From positions 62,001-126,000 of the forward strand of contig JBFMBK010000006.1 in NCBI GenBank assembly GCA_040755295.1: a stretch of DNA of 64,000 nucleotides, given 5' to 3'. The notes under the pieces were generated by a model. That model did not search any database, had not been told where the DNA came from, and was given only the letters and a program-made list of their open reading frames with translations. Shown piece by piece: positions 33,491 through 43,874 of this stretch (positions are counted from its first letter, which is position 1; each line of letters begins with the position of its first letter). A program made the position numbers and the translations under genes. The stretch comes from Bacillota bacterium. GTDB taxonomy: Bacteria; Bacillota; Desulfotomaculia; Desulfotomaculales; Ammonificaceae.

Positions 33491-34915
33491 TCAGAAACGT
33501 GCAAAACCGGCCGCCGTGGTAGCAAGCTGGAGCAGCGGCCCCGTCAGGACCCCCAGTCCGATGATGCCTCCCAGTCCCAGGAGCAACGCGGCAAAAGTCC
33601 CGAAACCGTAAGAAATTGGAGCCGCGTCGGGTGGTTCATCCACATACATCACCTTAATGACCTGGAAGTAATAGTAGATCGAGACCACGCTTAAGAGCAA
33701 CGCAATCCCCGCCATCACCATATACCCGCTCTGCACCGCCGCTGCAAATACCGCAAATTTACCCATGAAGCCCGCCAGCGGTGGAACCCCTGCAAGTGAG
33801 GCAAGGGCGACCATCATTGTAAATGCAAGGAAAGGCGCCCTGCGGGCCAGCCCCGCGAAGCTGGTACGCTCTCCGGCAGATATCTCCTCAAAGGCGCTTA
33901 TCACCCCGAAGGCCGCAACCACAGAGACCGCATAGAGCAGCGTGTAGTACATCACGGCCGCCGTGCCGCTACGCCCTCCGGCGACAACCGCCAGAAGGAT
34001 ATACCCGGCATGGGCGATACTGGAGTAGGCCAGCATACGCTTGACATTCGTCTGCGGCAGAGCCACGATGTTTCCGAAGGCGACAGTGACTATGGCCAAT
34101 ATCAGCAGTATCGGCGCCCATAACCCGTTTAATCCGGCGAAGCTTTCGCCGAAAACCCGTAGTACCGCAGCCAGTGCGGCGGCACTCGACCCACTGGCCA
34201 GGAACGCCACCGTCGGTGACGGAGCCCCCTCGTAAACGTCCGGCGCCCACATGTGGAACGGAATGAGATAGATCTTCATCCCAAGGCCGGCAAGAATCAT
34301 CAGGCAGCCGACACCTGCCAGTATCGACCACTGTCCGGCACTGAACGCTTCCCTTACAGCCGCCAGGTAAGTGCTCCCCGTAAGGCCATAGATAAGGCTC
34401 ATCCCGTACAGCAGAATGGCCGAGGAAAGCCCGCTTAGAAGCAGATATTTCAGTCCCGCCTCAGCCGGCTTTACAGCGTTCCTCTGGATCGCAATCAACA
34501 CGTAAAAAGTTACACTAATCAACTCCAGAGAGATGTACAGCGTGATGAAGTCAAGCGCGGACGGAAGAAGCATCATACCCACCGCTCCGAACAACACCAG
34601 CGCCGTGAAGTCACCCGTTTTTACCCCGCTCTTGGATAGATAATCGGGTGCAAACAACAGTGTCAGGCCGGCGGCCGAAAGAGCGACGATTTTAAAGAAG
34701 ACGGCCATGTCGTCAACCCGGTAGCTCCCGTAGAAAGCGGTTACGTTTGTGCCAAGCAGATTAAAGGCCGCGAACAACGCAATAATTACGGCGCCCGCCC
34801 CAAACCAGGCGGCGTCTTTGCGTTGCGGCGTGACCTTGACCACCAACCGCTCACTCAGTACCAGCAGGCCGGCGACACAAAGGATGATTTCTGGAAGCAG
34901 CAAACCCGCGCCCAT
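33491..34915 (-). CDS. nuoN: Complex I subunit N
   Basis: An antiporter-like proton-pumping membrane subunit, 474 aa with about 14 membrane helices. Family features include YLLLSGLSSAILLYGMSLIYG and the VKRMLAYSSIAHAGYILL helix with conserved Lys and His. It is the last gene of the operon, directly abutting nuoM. Confidence 0.94.
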   Translation of the reverse strand: MGAGLLLPEIILCVAGLLVLSERLVVKVTPQRKDAAWFGAGAVIIALFAAFNLLGTNVTAFYGSYRVDDMAVFFKIVALSAAGLTLLFAPDYLSKSGVKTGDFTALVLFGAVGMMLLPSALDFITLYISLELISVTFYVLIAIQRNAVKPAEAGLKYLLLSGLSSAILLYGMSLIYGLTGSTYLAAVREAFSAGQWSILAGVGCLMILAGLGMKIYLIPFHMWAPDVYEGAPSPTVAFLASGSSAAALAAVLRVFGESFAGLNGLWAPILLILAIVTVAFGNIVALPQTNVKRMLAYSSIAHAGYILLAVVAGGRSGTAAVMYYTLLYAVSVVAAFGVISAFEEISAGERTSFAGLARRAPFLAFTMMVALASLAGVPPLAGFMGKFAVFAAAVQSGYMVMAGIALLLSVVSIYYYFQVIKVMYVDEPPDAAPISYGFGTFAALLLGLGGIIGLGVLTGPLLQLATTAAGFARF

Positions 34916-36436
34916 CTATTGAACACCTCCCCAAGTCGCCAGCCAGGTGAACTTACTTGCGGCCGGTGCAATGTCCTTCAGGTTATCCATGATGGGATTC
35001 AACCCGCTGATGACCAGGTTCATCATCAGCGAGGGATAAACACCCACGGCAACGATAAAGAAGATTATCACCGAGATGACGACCCATTCATACCACCTGG
35101 CGTCGGGCAGCTTGGCAAACTCCTTCACTTTAAGCGGCTCGAAGTATACCCTCTGAACCGCCCGGAGCATGTAATACGCCGTAAACACAATGCCCGATAT
35201 GGCTATAAGAGACAGGACGGGATATATCTGAAACGACCCGACGAAAACCGAAAACTCCGCCCAGAAACTCGCGGTTCCGGGAAGACCTACCGAAGCCAGC
35301 GACCCGATGACGAAGGCCACCGCGAGCACCGGCATAACCTGTGCCAAGCCGCCCATGGCGGACATTATACGGGTATGGGTACGGTCGTAGGTCATACCGG
35401 CAATAGCAAAGTTGAGGGCGGCCATGATGCCGTGCGCGAAAAACTGGAGGAGCGCACCGGCCAAGCCTCCTAATGTAAGAGCAGCGATTCCGAGCGTCGA
35501 GTACCCCATATGACTGATGCTCGAGTTGGCGATCATGTACTTCAGGTCCTTCTGGCCCATGGCCGTGAATGCGGCATACACGACACAGATCACCGCCAAG
35601 ACGCCGAGCAGGTACGACCATTGGACCGCACCTTCCGGGAACAGCGACAGCGCCACCCGGATTATACCGTAGGCGCCCAACTTCATGACCACGCCGGCCA
35701 GGATCATACTACCTGCTGTAGGCGCACCCGTGTGGGCGTCCGGCAGCCATGAGTGCAGTGGAACTATAGGCACCTGGATCGCAAACCCCAAGGTGAACAG
35801 CGCGAACAACCATACCTGCTGGGCGTGGGTGTAGCTGTGTTTACCAAGCTCGGTAAGGTCCAGTGAGTTAATGCCCGCTGTAAAGTAAAGGATCAGGATA
35901 CCCAGCATGGTGATTACCCCGCCGAGTGACAGGTACAGGGCGAGTTTCATCGCCGCATACTCCTTCTTCGTGCTGCCCCAGACCGAAATCAAAACAAACT
36001 TCGGCAGGACGGCCAGTTCAAAGAAGACGAAGAGCAGGAAGAGATCCCGCGCGGCAAAAACGCCGGCACAGGCAAACGTCAGGGACAAAAAGGTGATGAA
36101 GAATTCCTTCACCCGGTTTTGAATCCCCCAGGAGGCGAATACCCCCGTAAAACCGACGATCGCGGTGAGGAGCAACAGCATCACACTGATACCGTCCGCG
36201 CCGACACTATAGTTGATACCGAAGGTCGGCAACCAGCTTACCTTTTCAATGAACTGAACGCCGCCCGCGGCAAGATTGAATGCGAACACCATGTAAATCG
36301 ACAGGCCGAGCGATACAGCCGTAGAAACAGCCGCCACCCATCGTATGGTCTCTTTGCGCGCAGCGGGAATGCAGGTCACAATAATCGCCCCGACCAGGGG
36401 TGCAAAGCACGTCGCGCTTACCACCGGAAAGCTCAT
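34916..36436 (-). CDS. nuoM: Complex I subunit M
   Basis: An antiporter-like proton-pumping subunit, 506 aa. Recognised by the QVPIVPLHSWLPDAHTGAP segment, typical of NuoM, and DLKYMIANSSISHMGY with its conserved Lys. It overlaps nuoL by 4 bp and abuts nuoN. Confidence 0.95.
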   Translation of the reverse strand: MSFPVVSATCFAPLVGAIIVTCIPAARKETIRWVAAVSTAVSLGLSIYMVFAFNLAAGGVQFIEKVSWLPTFGINYSVGADGISVMLLLLTAIVGFTGVFASWGIQNRVKEFFITFLSLTFACAGVFAARDLFLLFVFFELAVLPKFVLISVWGSTKKEYAAMKLALYLSLGGVITMLGILILYFTAGINSLDLTELGKHSYTHAQQVWLFALFTLGFAIQVPIVPLHSWLPDAHTGAPTAGSMILAGVVMKLGAYGIIRVALSLFPEGAVQWSYLLGVLAVICVVYAAFTAMGQKDLKYMIANSSISHMGYSTLGIAALTLGGLAGALLQFFAHGIMAALNFAIAGMTYDRTHTRIMSAMGGLAQVMPVLAVAFVIGSLASVGLPGTASFWAEFSVFVGSFQIYPVLSLIAISGIVFTAYYMLRAVQRVYFEPLKVKEFAKLPDARWYEWVVISVIIFFIVAVGVYPSLMMNLVISGLNPIMDNLKDIAPAASKFTWLATWGGVQ

Positions 36437-38463
36437 TTCACAACACCCCCAATCGCTACCGCCAGGTCGGGTTCATTCAAAACCAGAATCGCTACGAGCA
36501 CCAAAACCCCAAGGAACAGGATCAGTGCGTAGCGCTGCACCCAACCGTTCTGGAAGAGTCTGAAGCTGCGGCCTATTTCCATAAATAACGAGCCGATGCC
36601 GTTGGCACAAACCCCTGTAAACACATTCTCTTCAAACCAGGCCAATACCGCGGCGCCGCCGTCAATGAATTTACGGATGAACCAGAGGTAAATCTCGTCG
36701 ACATAGTACTTGCGCTCAAACAACCTGTAAATGTACTTGTACCCGGGCACCTCCGAAAGCGGGTCGGCCGCGTTTTTCCGCTTGCCGTACACGGCCCAGG
36801 CAATCAGCATGCCGACTATCACTATGATGTTTGAAGCAACCGCAACCACTAAATCGAACCCGTGCTCCCCGCCGTGTCCGTGGCCCCAGGAGATATACGT
36901 GGAAAACCCGTTTTCCAGCCCGGGCCACCCCCAGAAACCGGCAAACACCGCAAACACGGCCAGGATCGACAGCGGAATCGTCATTGTCAGCGGTTCTTTT
37001 TTAAGGTGTCTGTCCGATTGCGCCCTGGCAGCCGGGTCTACCGCCTCCATAAGCGCGACCTGGCTCGGGCGCACGTTCCCGATGTCCGGCAGTTCATGAT
37101 GACCATGATCGTGTCCGTGACTGACCGGGGACCATTCGGAGCGCGGTCCGAAGAAGACCGTGAAGATCAACCGGAAGGTATATATAGCCGTGAACAACGC
37201 GACAAGTGATCCGAGAATATAGAGGAACATATTCTCGCTCCTGGCCACCGCCAGGATCTCATCCTTGCTGAAGAATCCGGAGAACGGGAACAGCCCCACA
37301 TTGGAAAGGCCGCCAAGGATCATCGTAATGGCGGTTATTTTCATGTACTTGTACAATCCGCCCATGCGCCAGATGTTCTCTTCGTGGAAGTACAAGTACA
37401 TCACCGCGCCTGAACACAAGAACAGCAAGGCTTTAAAGAAGCAGTGCATAATGAGGTGGAAGACTCCGGCGGTAAACCCGCCAGCCAGGCCTAGAGCCAT
37501 CATCATGTAGGCCAGGTGGCTGCACGTGGAGTAAGCGACAATCCGTTTCATACGGCTTTGCGCCATCGCCATCGTAGCCGCAAGGAAGGCGGTGATGCCG
37601 CCGATGTACGCTATCACCGTCATGGCCTGGTCGCTTGCGCTGAAGAGGCCGTAAATCCTGGCCACCATGTAAACGCCGGCGGCGACCATGGTCGCGGCGT
37701 GAATCAGCGCGCTGACCGGGGTCGGGCCTTCCATCGCGTCAGGGAGCCAGACGTGAAGCGGGAACTGCGCCGACTTGCCTATCGCTCCGCAGAACACCAG
37801 TACGGCGCAGACGCTCAGCGCGGCCGGCGGTATCCCGCCGGCTTCGATGACGCGCACCACATCATCGTAAGCAAAGGCACCTACATAATTAAAAAGCAAC
37901 AGAATCCCGAGCAGGAAACCGAAGTCACCGAACCTGGTGACCACAAAAGCCTTCTTCGCCGCAGCAGCGGCGCTCGGCTTGAAATACCAGAAACCGATCA
38001 ATAGGTAAGAACACAGGCCCACCATTTCCCAGAAGATGTAAATCATCAACAGGTTGTTCGCCAGGACGATGCCCAGCATCGAGAAAGTGAAGAGGGCCAT
38101 AAAAGCGAAGAACTTCGAATACCCCGGGTCGTCCTCCATATAGGCCTGGGAATATATCTGGATCAGAGTGCTTACAACGGTAACCGCTGTCATCATCATT
38201 ACCGCGAGAGGATCGACCATTATCCCAAAGTCTATCTGGACCTTGCCCACCGTAAGCCAGTGCCATACGTCCTGATACGCATGCATATGCGGGTCGGCCA
38301 GAACGTGGATCAACAAATAGATTGAGAGCACCGCGCTGGCTCCGATTCCGAATATGGTCACCAAACCGCTTAGTCTACGGTAGGGTAAGGTAACCAGACT
38401 GATTATCAGAAAGGACGCAAGTGGTAAGAACAAAACCAGCCAAGCTAGTTGCCACAATTCCAT
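36433..38463 (-). CDS. nuoL: Complex I subunit L
   Basis: The largest antiporter-like subunit, 676 aa, with the long lateral helix region at the C-terminus. Typical segments: KSAQFPLHVWLPDAMEGPTPVSALIHAATMVAAG (read in pieces, near residue 230) and RMKRIVAYSTCSHLAYM. A histidine-rich loop (HGHDHGHHELPDIG near 455) and HGHGGEHG are unusual additions, perhaps metal-binding. Confidence 0.95.
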   Translation of the reverse strand: MELWQLAWLVLFLPLASFLIISLVTLPYRRLSGLVTIFGIGASAVLSIYLLIHVLADPHMHAYQDVWHWLTVGKVQIDFGIMVDPLAVMMMTAVTVVSTLIQIYSQAYMEDDPGYSKFFAFMALFTFSMLGIVLANNLLMIYIFWEMVGLCSYLLIGFWYFKPSAAAAAKKAFVVTRFGDFGFLLGILLLFNYVGAFAYDDVVRVIEAGGIPPAALSVCAVLVFCGAIGKSAQFPLHVWLPDAMEGPTPVSALIHAATMVAAGVYMVARIYGLFSASDQAMTVIAYIGGITAFLAATMAMAQSRMKRIVAYSTCSHLAYMMMALGLAGGFTAGVFHLIMHCFFKALLFLCSGAVMYLYFHEENIWRMGGLYKYMKITAITMILGGLSNVGLFPFSGFFSKDEILAVARSENMFLYILGSLVALFTAIYTFRLIFTVFFGPRSEWSPVSHGHDHGHHELPDIGNVRPSQVALMEAVDPAARAQSDRHLKKEPLTMTIPLSILAVFAVFAGFWGWPGLENGFSTYISWGHGHGGEHGFDLVVAVASNIIVIVGMLIAWAVYGKRKNAADPLSEVPGYKYIYRLFERKYYVDEIYLWFIRKFIDGGAAVLAWFEENVFTGVCANGIGSLFMEIGRSFRLFQNGWVQRYALILFLGVLVLVAILVLNEPDLAVAIGGVVK

Positions 38464-38500
38464 AGCATCTCTTCCGCCTTTCCTCCTTTTTCCTACCCGG

Positions 38501-38809
38501 CTAACCCTTCAGCCAGGTGAAGTCGTCGAGATTCACGGTATCCCGGTGACGGTTGAGCACGATCACTATCGCAAGGCCTACCGCCACTTCCGCAGCAGCC
38601 ACGGCTATTGTGAAAATGACAAAAAGATGCCCCAACAGCGCCCCGGGATCCATGAACCGCGAAAAAGCCACAAAGTTCATATTAACCGCGTTCAGCATCA
38701 GCTCAATGCACATCAACACCACAATCACGTTCTTCTTGGTCAGGGCGCCGAACAACCCTATCACAAAAAGCAACGTGCTTATTCCGAAATAACATGGTAG
38801 CGTTATCAT
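38501..38809 (-). CDS. nuoK: Complex I subunit K
   Basis: A 102-aa, three-helix membrane subunit (MrpC-like). The conserved CIELMLNAVNMNFV carries the essential membrane glutamate, with a second Glu in AAAEVAVGLAIV. It overlaps nuoJ by 1 bp. Confidence 0.95.
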   Translation of the reverse strand: MITLPCYFGISTLLFVIGLFGALTKKNVIVVLMCIELMLNAVNMNFVAFSRFMDPGALLGHLFVIFTIAVAAAEVAVGLAIVIVLNRHRDTVNLDDFTWLKG

Positions 38810-39330
38810 CAGGACTTGTGCACCTCCTCCAAGGCCACCATCACCGCGCCCACCAGGGCTACAAGCAAAAGCACCGCCGCGATCTCAAACGGAATCGCCA
38901 GCCGGCTCATCATGGCCTCACCCAGAAACCGCGTCAGGTCGGGAGGTAAGGCCGCGCCGGAAATCTTCCACGGGGTGTTGATACCTAACTGAATCAAAAC
39001 ACCTCCGAGTATACCTACTACCAGAAGGCTCAAAGCCACTTGGGTAAGATTCCCCGTAAACCGGTTGGTATCAACCATCCGGCCGCGGCGTGTAAGCATG
39101 ATGGCAAAGGCTATCACAATGGCCACGGCACCGATGTAAATAAGAACCTGCATTACTGCCAGGAAATCCGCCTGAAGGCTGAAGTAAATCCCGGAAACGC
39201 CAAGGAAACAGACGACCATTGACACCGCTGCGTAAAAGATATTCCGAAAGAATACCACACCCAAACCCCCGCCTATGACCATGGCCGTCATGGCGGCAAA
39301 AGCTACATTGACCCATATTTGTGCATCCAT
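38809..39330 (-). CDS. nuoJ: Complex I subunit J
   Basis: A 173-aa membrane subunit with about five helices. The conserved AVMQVLIYIGAVAIVIAFAIML contains the pi-bulge helix sequence typical of NuoJ. It overlaps nuoI and nuoK by 1 bp each, indicating translational coupling. Confidence 0.94.
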   Translation of the reverse strand: MDAQIWVNVAFAAMTAMVIGGGLGVVFFRNIFYAAVSMVVCFLGVSGIYFSLQADFLAVMQVLIYIGAVAIVIAFAIMLTRRGRMVDTNRFTGNLTQVALSLLVVGILGGVLIQLGINTPWKISGAALPPDLTRFLGEAMMSRLAIPFEIAAVLLLVALVGAVMVALEEVHKS

Positions 39331-39845
39331 TACCGGCTCACCTTCCCTTGGCCCTCTTCAGCCGTACTTCCTCCGGTCTTAGCCGGAGCCCCGGCATCTT
39401 TGGCCGTTTTTCCCCCTCCGGCGCCTGAACCGCCCGCGGGGCCGATAGAAGGCCCTTTGAAAAGCTCCATGCTCAGAAAGCCGCGCTCATAGGCCGCCAG
39501 ATCGATCTGATCGGTCATTGTTATGGCGTCCTTGTTGCACGCGTCAACGCAGAAACCGCAGTACAAGCAATAATTCAGGTCCATCTCGTACCTGACCAGA
39601 CGCATCTTTTTATCCTCGCCCCGCTCTCCCGTTACCGTAATCACCTTGTTGGGGCAAGAGGTCTGACATGATTTACAGGCGTTGCACCTGTCCGGGTGGA
39701 AGGCAAATCCGCCCCGGTACACAGGCGAAAATTTAACCTTTTTAAACGGGTACTCAATGGTGATCGGTTTTGTAAGTAAAACCCCCAGGGTTACCCGCAA
39801 TCCTTTTAATGCTCCTATTCCATGCGCCATCTCATCACCCACCAA
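39330..39845 (-). CDS. nuoI: Complex I subunit I, 2x[4Fe-4S], with a low-complexity tail
   Basis: The peripheral-arm ferredoxin subunit carrying clusters N6a/N6b: CNACKSCQTSCP (near 53) and CLYCGFCVDACN (near 93). After about residue 130 comes a Gly/Ala/Lys-rich tail (SGAGGGKTAKDAGAPAKTG) absent from usual NuoI; it may be a flexible linker or a docking site for the unknown electron-input partner. It overlaps nuoH by 11 bp. Confidence 0.94.
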   Translation of the reverse strand: MVGDEMAHGIGALKGLRVTLGVLLTKPITIEYPFKKVKFSPVYRGGFAFHPDRCNACKSCQTSCPNKVITVTGERGEDKKMRLVRYEMDLNYCLYCGFCVDACNKDAITMTDQIDLAAYERGFLSMELFKGPSIGPAGGSGAGGGKTAKDAGAPAKTGGSTAEEGQGKVSR

Positions 39846-40926
39846 TCCAACGAGCTATAATGCCGCTCTGAATGATAGCCACCTCACCGGCGCTTATGAA
39901 GATGTTGAGCAGCGACAGCGGGACCAGTATCTTCCACGCGAAGTCCATCATCTGGTCGATTCTGAACCGCAACCATGTACTACGCACCCACATCATACAG
40001 AACGTTACGGCCAATGCTTTGGCCATAAACCACACAAAGGGCCAGAGCCACGGCAAGAACGCGAATACCGGCCCCTGCCAGCCACCCAGGAACAGCGTGG
40101 TCGCCATCGCGGAAACTGCAAAGGTATTGGCGAACTCCGCCAAAAAGAACAGGCCCCAGCGCATACCGCTGTACTCGGTGTTATAGCCCGCGCCCAGCTC
40201 AGATTCACCTTCCGGAAGATCGAACGGAGTCTGGCCGGTCTCCGCGAGCCCGCAGAGGAAATAGATAACGAAACCGAGCGGTTGCAAGAATATAAACCAC
40301 TTCGGTATAAAGCCCAACCACAATCCTTCCTGCGCTACCACAATCTGCTGGGTGCTAAGACTGCCGGCCAGCATGACCGATCCTAACAGCGCCAGCACCA
40401 TCGGTATCTCGTAGCTGACCACCTGGGCGACCGATCGCATCCCGCCAACCAGGGAGTACTTGTTATAGGAACTGAAACCGCCCATAAGCAGCCCGAAGCT
40501 CGCCAGCGAACCGAAGGCCACGAAAAAGAGCACCCCTACCTCCAGGTCATTCAGGATCCAGGTTGGCGAGAGGGGCAGCACCATGAAAACCATCCCGGCG
40601 GAAAAGAAGGTCACATAAGGCGCAAGAAGAAATAAGAACTTGTCAACGTTAGCCGGAATAATGTCTTCTTTTTGCATCAGCTTAAGAGCATCGGCGGCGG
40701 TCTGCAGCAAACCGAACGGACCGGTGACGCGCGGCCCGAGCCGGCATTGCATGTGACCAATAACCTTCCGCAGCATCCAGACCAGCACCAGCGCCAGAGT
40801 AGCAATCAAAATACAGATCAATAGGCCCGCGCCAACCCGGTAAAGCGCTTCAGCCAACCAGTCAGGCACGAAACCCGTGAGCCATTCCACAACTGCCGGG
40901 TAAGCGTTTAAACCTTTTTCCGGCAC
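39835..40926 (-). CDS. nuoH: Complex I subunit H
   Basis: The membrane subunit forming the quinone-binding chamber, 363 aa, about eight helices. Typical motifs: RLGPRVTGPFGLLQTAADALK, ALLGSVMLAG and the acidic loop TPFDLPEGESELGAGYNTEYSG. Confidence 0.95.
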   Translation of the reverse strand: MPEKGLNAYPAVVEWLTGFVPDWLAEALYRVGAGLLICILIATLALVLVWMLRKVIGHMQCRLGPRVTGPFGLLQTAADALKLMQKEDIIPANVDKFLFLLAPYVTFFSAGMVFMVLPLSPTWILNDLEVGVLFFVAFGSLASFGLLMGGFSSYNKYSLVGGMRSVAQVVSYEIPMVLALLGSVMLAGSLSTQQIVVAQEGLWLGFIPKWFIFLQPLGFVIYFLCGLAETGQTPFDLPEGESELGAGYNTEYSGMRWGLFFLAEFANTFAVSAMATTLFLGGWQGPVFAFLPWLWPFVWFMAKALAVTFCMMWVRSTWLRFRIDQMMDFAWKILVPLSLLNIFISAGEVAIIQSGIIARWIGG

Positions 40927-40966
40927 ACTTTTTCACCCCTTTACCACAGCTATAACGTTCTAAGAG

Positions 40967-42646
40967 TTAGCGGTCGACTTCGCCCATGACGGCGTCGTAA
41001 CCGGCAAAAATGGCGATGAAGTCCGCGATTTTCCAGCCACGTATGACTTCCGGAAGAGACTGAAGATTTATAAAAAGCGGCGGACGCCACCGGAAGCGAT
41101 AAGGATTGGTCCCACCGTCACTAACGAGATAACATCCCAGGTCTCCCTTGGGCGACTCGATATGTACGTATGCCTCGCCGGCCGGAGGTTTAAGCACCTT
41201 TGACACCTTTGCCTGAACGGGACCCGGACCGACCTCTTCGAGGTAATTGAGAGCCTGCTCGACAATCCGAAGGCTCTGCCACATTTCGAGAATGCGCAGC
41301 CAATAAAAATCCCAGGCGTCGCCGTTCTTCCCGAGCGGCACCTTGAAGTCGAAACGGCTGTAAAGCGAATACGGATCGTTTTTCCGCACGTCATAGTTGA
41401 TGCCGGTTGAACGCAGTATTGGCCCCGTGATCGAGTACTTAATCGCCATCTCCTTGGTAAGATGCGCAACCTTCTTCAAGCGCATCTGGAAGATCTCGTT
41501 CCCGCTCAGAATGTTGTTATACTGCTCGATATGTCCCGGCATTTCCTTTAAAAACTTTTTCAAACGCGGCAAAAACTCGTCCGGCAGATCCCTCGCCACG
41601 CCGCCTATTCTAAAATAGGTTGTAAGCAAGCGCCCGCCGCAGACCATCTCGAAAAGGTCGTATATCGTTTCGCGCTCCCGCCACGCATAAAACATCGGCG
41701 TTAGTGCGCCACAGTCCATGCCCATACAGCCGATCGCCATGAGGTGACTGTGAATCCGACCTATTTCCGTCATGATCACCCGGATGATTTCCGCCCTTAA
41801 TGGAACCTCGATTCCGGCAAGCTTTTCCACTGCCAGGACATATACGTGGTTGTTGTTCATCGCCGCAAGGTAATCCGTCCTATCGGTGTAAGGGGTTACC
41901 TGCGCCCAGGTGCGATTCTCCACTATCTTCTCCAGGCCGCGGTGGAGATAGCCGAGGACAGGTTTCAGATCGACGATCGTTTCCCCATCCAGCTCAACCA
42001 CGGCGCGGAAAACCCCGTGCATCGACGGGTGCTGAGGCCCGAAATTCAGAATGAAGGTGCTCGGGGTGCCATTGCCGTTCCCTTCGCCCGTCGAAACCGG
42101 AGTTAACTGCAAGGAGCCCTGCGATAAATCAAGGTAAGTCGTATCAAACGGGTCGTTTTCCGGGGGCGCCTGGTTATACGCATCAAAATCCTTTCGAAAC
42201 GGATGCCCCTGAAACCCTTCCCACATCATCATCCGGGTGAGATTCGGATGGCCGGTGAACCTTACCCCGAAATAATCGTAGACCTCCCGCTCCAGCCAGT
42301 TGGCTGCCGGATAAACGCCGGTGGCCGTCGCCACCTCCGGCTGGCCCCGGTCAAGAGGCGCCTTGACCACCATCATGTCTGGTTTTTCAAGGTTCATCAA
42401 CCAGTAAACCACCGTTATCCGGTTGTCTTTGATATAATCGACCGCGGTGAGATCGTGAAGCTGGTGGAAGTCGTAGTCGTCTTTCAGCGTTCGAAGCAAT
42501 TCCTCAACCTTTTCCGGAGCCGCTACCGCCTCGAGGACCCCGTCCTTGGAAAGGTCAAGGGTGACTCCTTCACCGAAGCGCCTTGACAACGCCGCTTTTT
42601 TCTTCTCTGCATCTTTCGTTTTCATACCCGTTTTCTCACCTGCCAT
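40967..42646 (-). CDS. nuoCD: Complex I subunits C and D, fused
   Basis: A 559-aa fusion. NuoC-like domain about residues 15-170 ([28 protein letters not shown]). NuoD-like domain from about 195 ([31 protein letters not shown], ending [11 protein letters not shown]); this domain lines the quinone site. The NuoD domain lacks NiFe cysteines, as expected for complex I rather than hydrogenase. It overlaps nuoB by 25 bp. The Met at codon 8 is an alternative start. Confidence 0.95.
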   Translation of the reverse strand: MAGEKTGMKTKDAEKKKAALSRRFGEGVTLDLSKDGVLEAVAAPEKVEELLRTLKDDYDFHQLHDLTAVDYIKDNRITVVYWLMNLEKPDMMVVKAPLDRGQPEVATATGVYPAANWLEREVYDYFGVRFTGHPNLTRMMMWEGFQGHPFRKDFDAYNQAPPENDPFDTTYLDLSQGSLQLTPVSTGEGNGNGTPSTFILNFGPQHPSMHGVFRAVVELDGETIVDLKPVLGYLHRGLEKIVENRTWAQVTPYTDRTDYLAAMNNNHVYVLAVEKLAGIEVPLRAEIIRVIMTEIGRIHSHLMAIGCMGMDCGALTPMFYAWRERETIYDLFEMVCGGRLLTTYFRIGGVARDLPDEFLPRLKKFLKEMPGHIEQYNNILSGNEIFQMRLKKVAHLTKEMAIKYSITGPILRSTGINYDVRKNDPYSLYSRFDFKVPLGKNGDAWDFYWLRILEMWQSLRIVEQALNYLEEVGPGPVQAKVSKVLKPPAGEAYVHIESPKGDLGCYLVSDGGTNPYRFRWRPPLFINLQSLPEVIRGWKIADFIAIFAGYDAVMGEVDR

Positions 42647-43209
42647 GATTCCGTCATAATCTTCTCCCGCAGTCGCAGTAACCCCTCAAGCAAAGCCTCG
42701 GGCCGTGGCGGACACCCGGAAACATATATGTCCACCGGAAGAACCTCATCCACGCCCATGACCACGCTGTAGGAGTCGCGAAACGGCCCCCCGCTTATCG
42801 CGCAGGATCCCATCGCAAGCACATAACGGGGGGAAGACATCTGCTCGTACAGCCGCTTGACGCTCGGCGCCATCTTCTTGGTGAGCGTTCCGGCAACGAT
42901 CATCAGGTCCGCCTGGCGGGGAGAGGGACGCAGGATTTCAAACCCAAACCGGGAAATATCGTAGCGCGCCATGCAGGTCGCAATCATCTCGATGGCACAG
43001 CAAGCGAGACCGAAGCCGAGCGGCCATAACGAGCTTTTGCGCGCCCAGTTGAATACCAGGTCCAGGGGGGCGACAAGAACGTTGCGCTCCATGGTCATCT
43101 TCTTTATTGCTGCCAGGTTTTCTTGGCGAATATGGTCCCGGATGTAGAAGACCGGACCCTCCGGCGCCTGAGAGGCACTCTTTTCCGTTACCTTTTCATC
43201 TACTTCCAT
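42622..43209 (-). CDS. nuoB: Complex I subunit B
   Basis: Carries cluster N2, the last Fe-S cluster before quinone. Ligands are the tandem cysteines in [11 protein letters not shown] and those in [10 protein letters not shown] and [12 protein letters not shown]. It is 195 aa, with a slightly long N-terminus (about 40 residues before the core). It overlaps nuoA by 10 bp. Confidence 0.96.
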   Translation of the reverse strand: MEVDEKVTEKSASQAPEGPVFYIRDHIRQENLAAIKKMTMERNVLVAPLDLVFNWARKSSLWPLGFGLACCAIEMIATCMARYDISRFGFEILRPSPRQADLMIVAGTLTKKMAPSVKRLYEQMSSPRYVLAMGSCAISGGPFRDSYSVVMGVDEVLPVDIYVSGCPPRPEALLEGLLRLREKIMTESWQVRKRV

Positions 43210-43559
43210 TCGAGTGCTCCTTCCTTCCAGGCGTAACCCAAACCGACCAGCAGGATCAAGATAAAAATTACGGCCTCAATGTACGCAAAGAGACCCAACC
43301 GGTTAAGGGCCACCGCCCAAGGATAAAGAAAAATAGTCTCCACATCGAAGACTACGAATACCAGGGCGTACAGATAATAGGCCACGCGGAAGCGTACCCA
43401 CGTCTCACCACGGGTCGGCACGCCGCACTCGTAGGGAGACTGTTTTAACGGGGTCTTTTTCGGCTTTGCCCGGATAACACAGGCCAAAGCCAGCATAAAC
43501 ATGGAAAAACCGATTACTATCAAAGGATAAATAGCCAGGGTTGCATAATCCTGATGCAA
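43200..43559 (-). CDS. nuoA: Complex I subunit A
   Basis: A three-helix membrane subunit, 119 aa, with the conserved [12 protein letters not shown] loop and [18 protein letters not shown] start at 43559 is preferred because GGAGGTGG lies 7 bp upstream; a longer frame to 43613 lacks a site and its extra residues look non-coding. First gene of the nuo operon, which ends at nuoN and has no nuoE, nuoF or nuoG. Confidence 0.93.
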   Translation of the reverse strand: MHQDYATLAIYPLIVIGFSMFMLALACVIRAKPKKTPLKQSPYECGVPTRGETWVRFRVAYYLYALVFVVFDVETIFLYPWAVALNRLGLFAYIEAVIFILILLVGLGYAWKEGALEWK

Positions 43560-43870
43560 GTAATCTCCACCTCCAGGGAAAAGAATGCGCTTATGCCCTT
43601 GAGTTTCAGGCAAGGAGACGGTTCAACCTTAAGGTTATGAATCGCCCCTTTTGGCCATGATACCGGCTTTAAAGGACATACCGCCCCTTTTCCGTTTGTC
43701 CAAACGGGAGAACTTCGGTAGCTGTTGCTCCTGCCATAGGGTAGCACACCCTTTGGAGTGTGCTGCGCTTGACCCGTCTGCATATTCGGTGTCCCGGCGA
43801 CGCTTACCACCTCCCTTTTTGCCGTGATTGCTTAAACTATACCTCCGAACCCGTGTTCATTATGAATGAA
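43560..43870 (-). promoter_or_regulatory. Structured leader of the nuo operon
   Basis: The region upstream of nuoA has two compact hairpins: AGCACAC (43743-43749) / GTGTGCT (43758-43764) and CCGTTTG (43692-43698) / CAAACGG (43701-43707). A TATAGT near 43826 could be the -10 box, with no clear -35 box. No coding frame is convincing here. Confidence 0.35.
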
Positions 43871-43874
43871 AAAC

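Noticed and set aside
43520-43810. Minus-strand frame of 96 codons upstream of nuoA
   Set aside because: It overlaps the nuoA start in another frame, has no ribosome-binding site and covers two hairpins.
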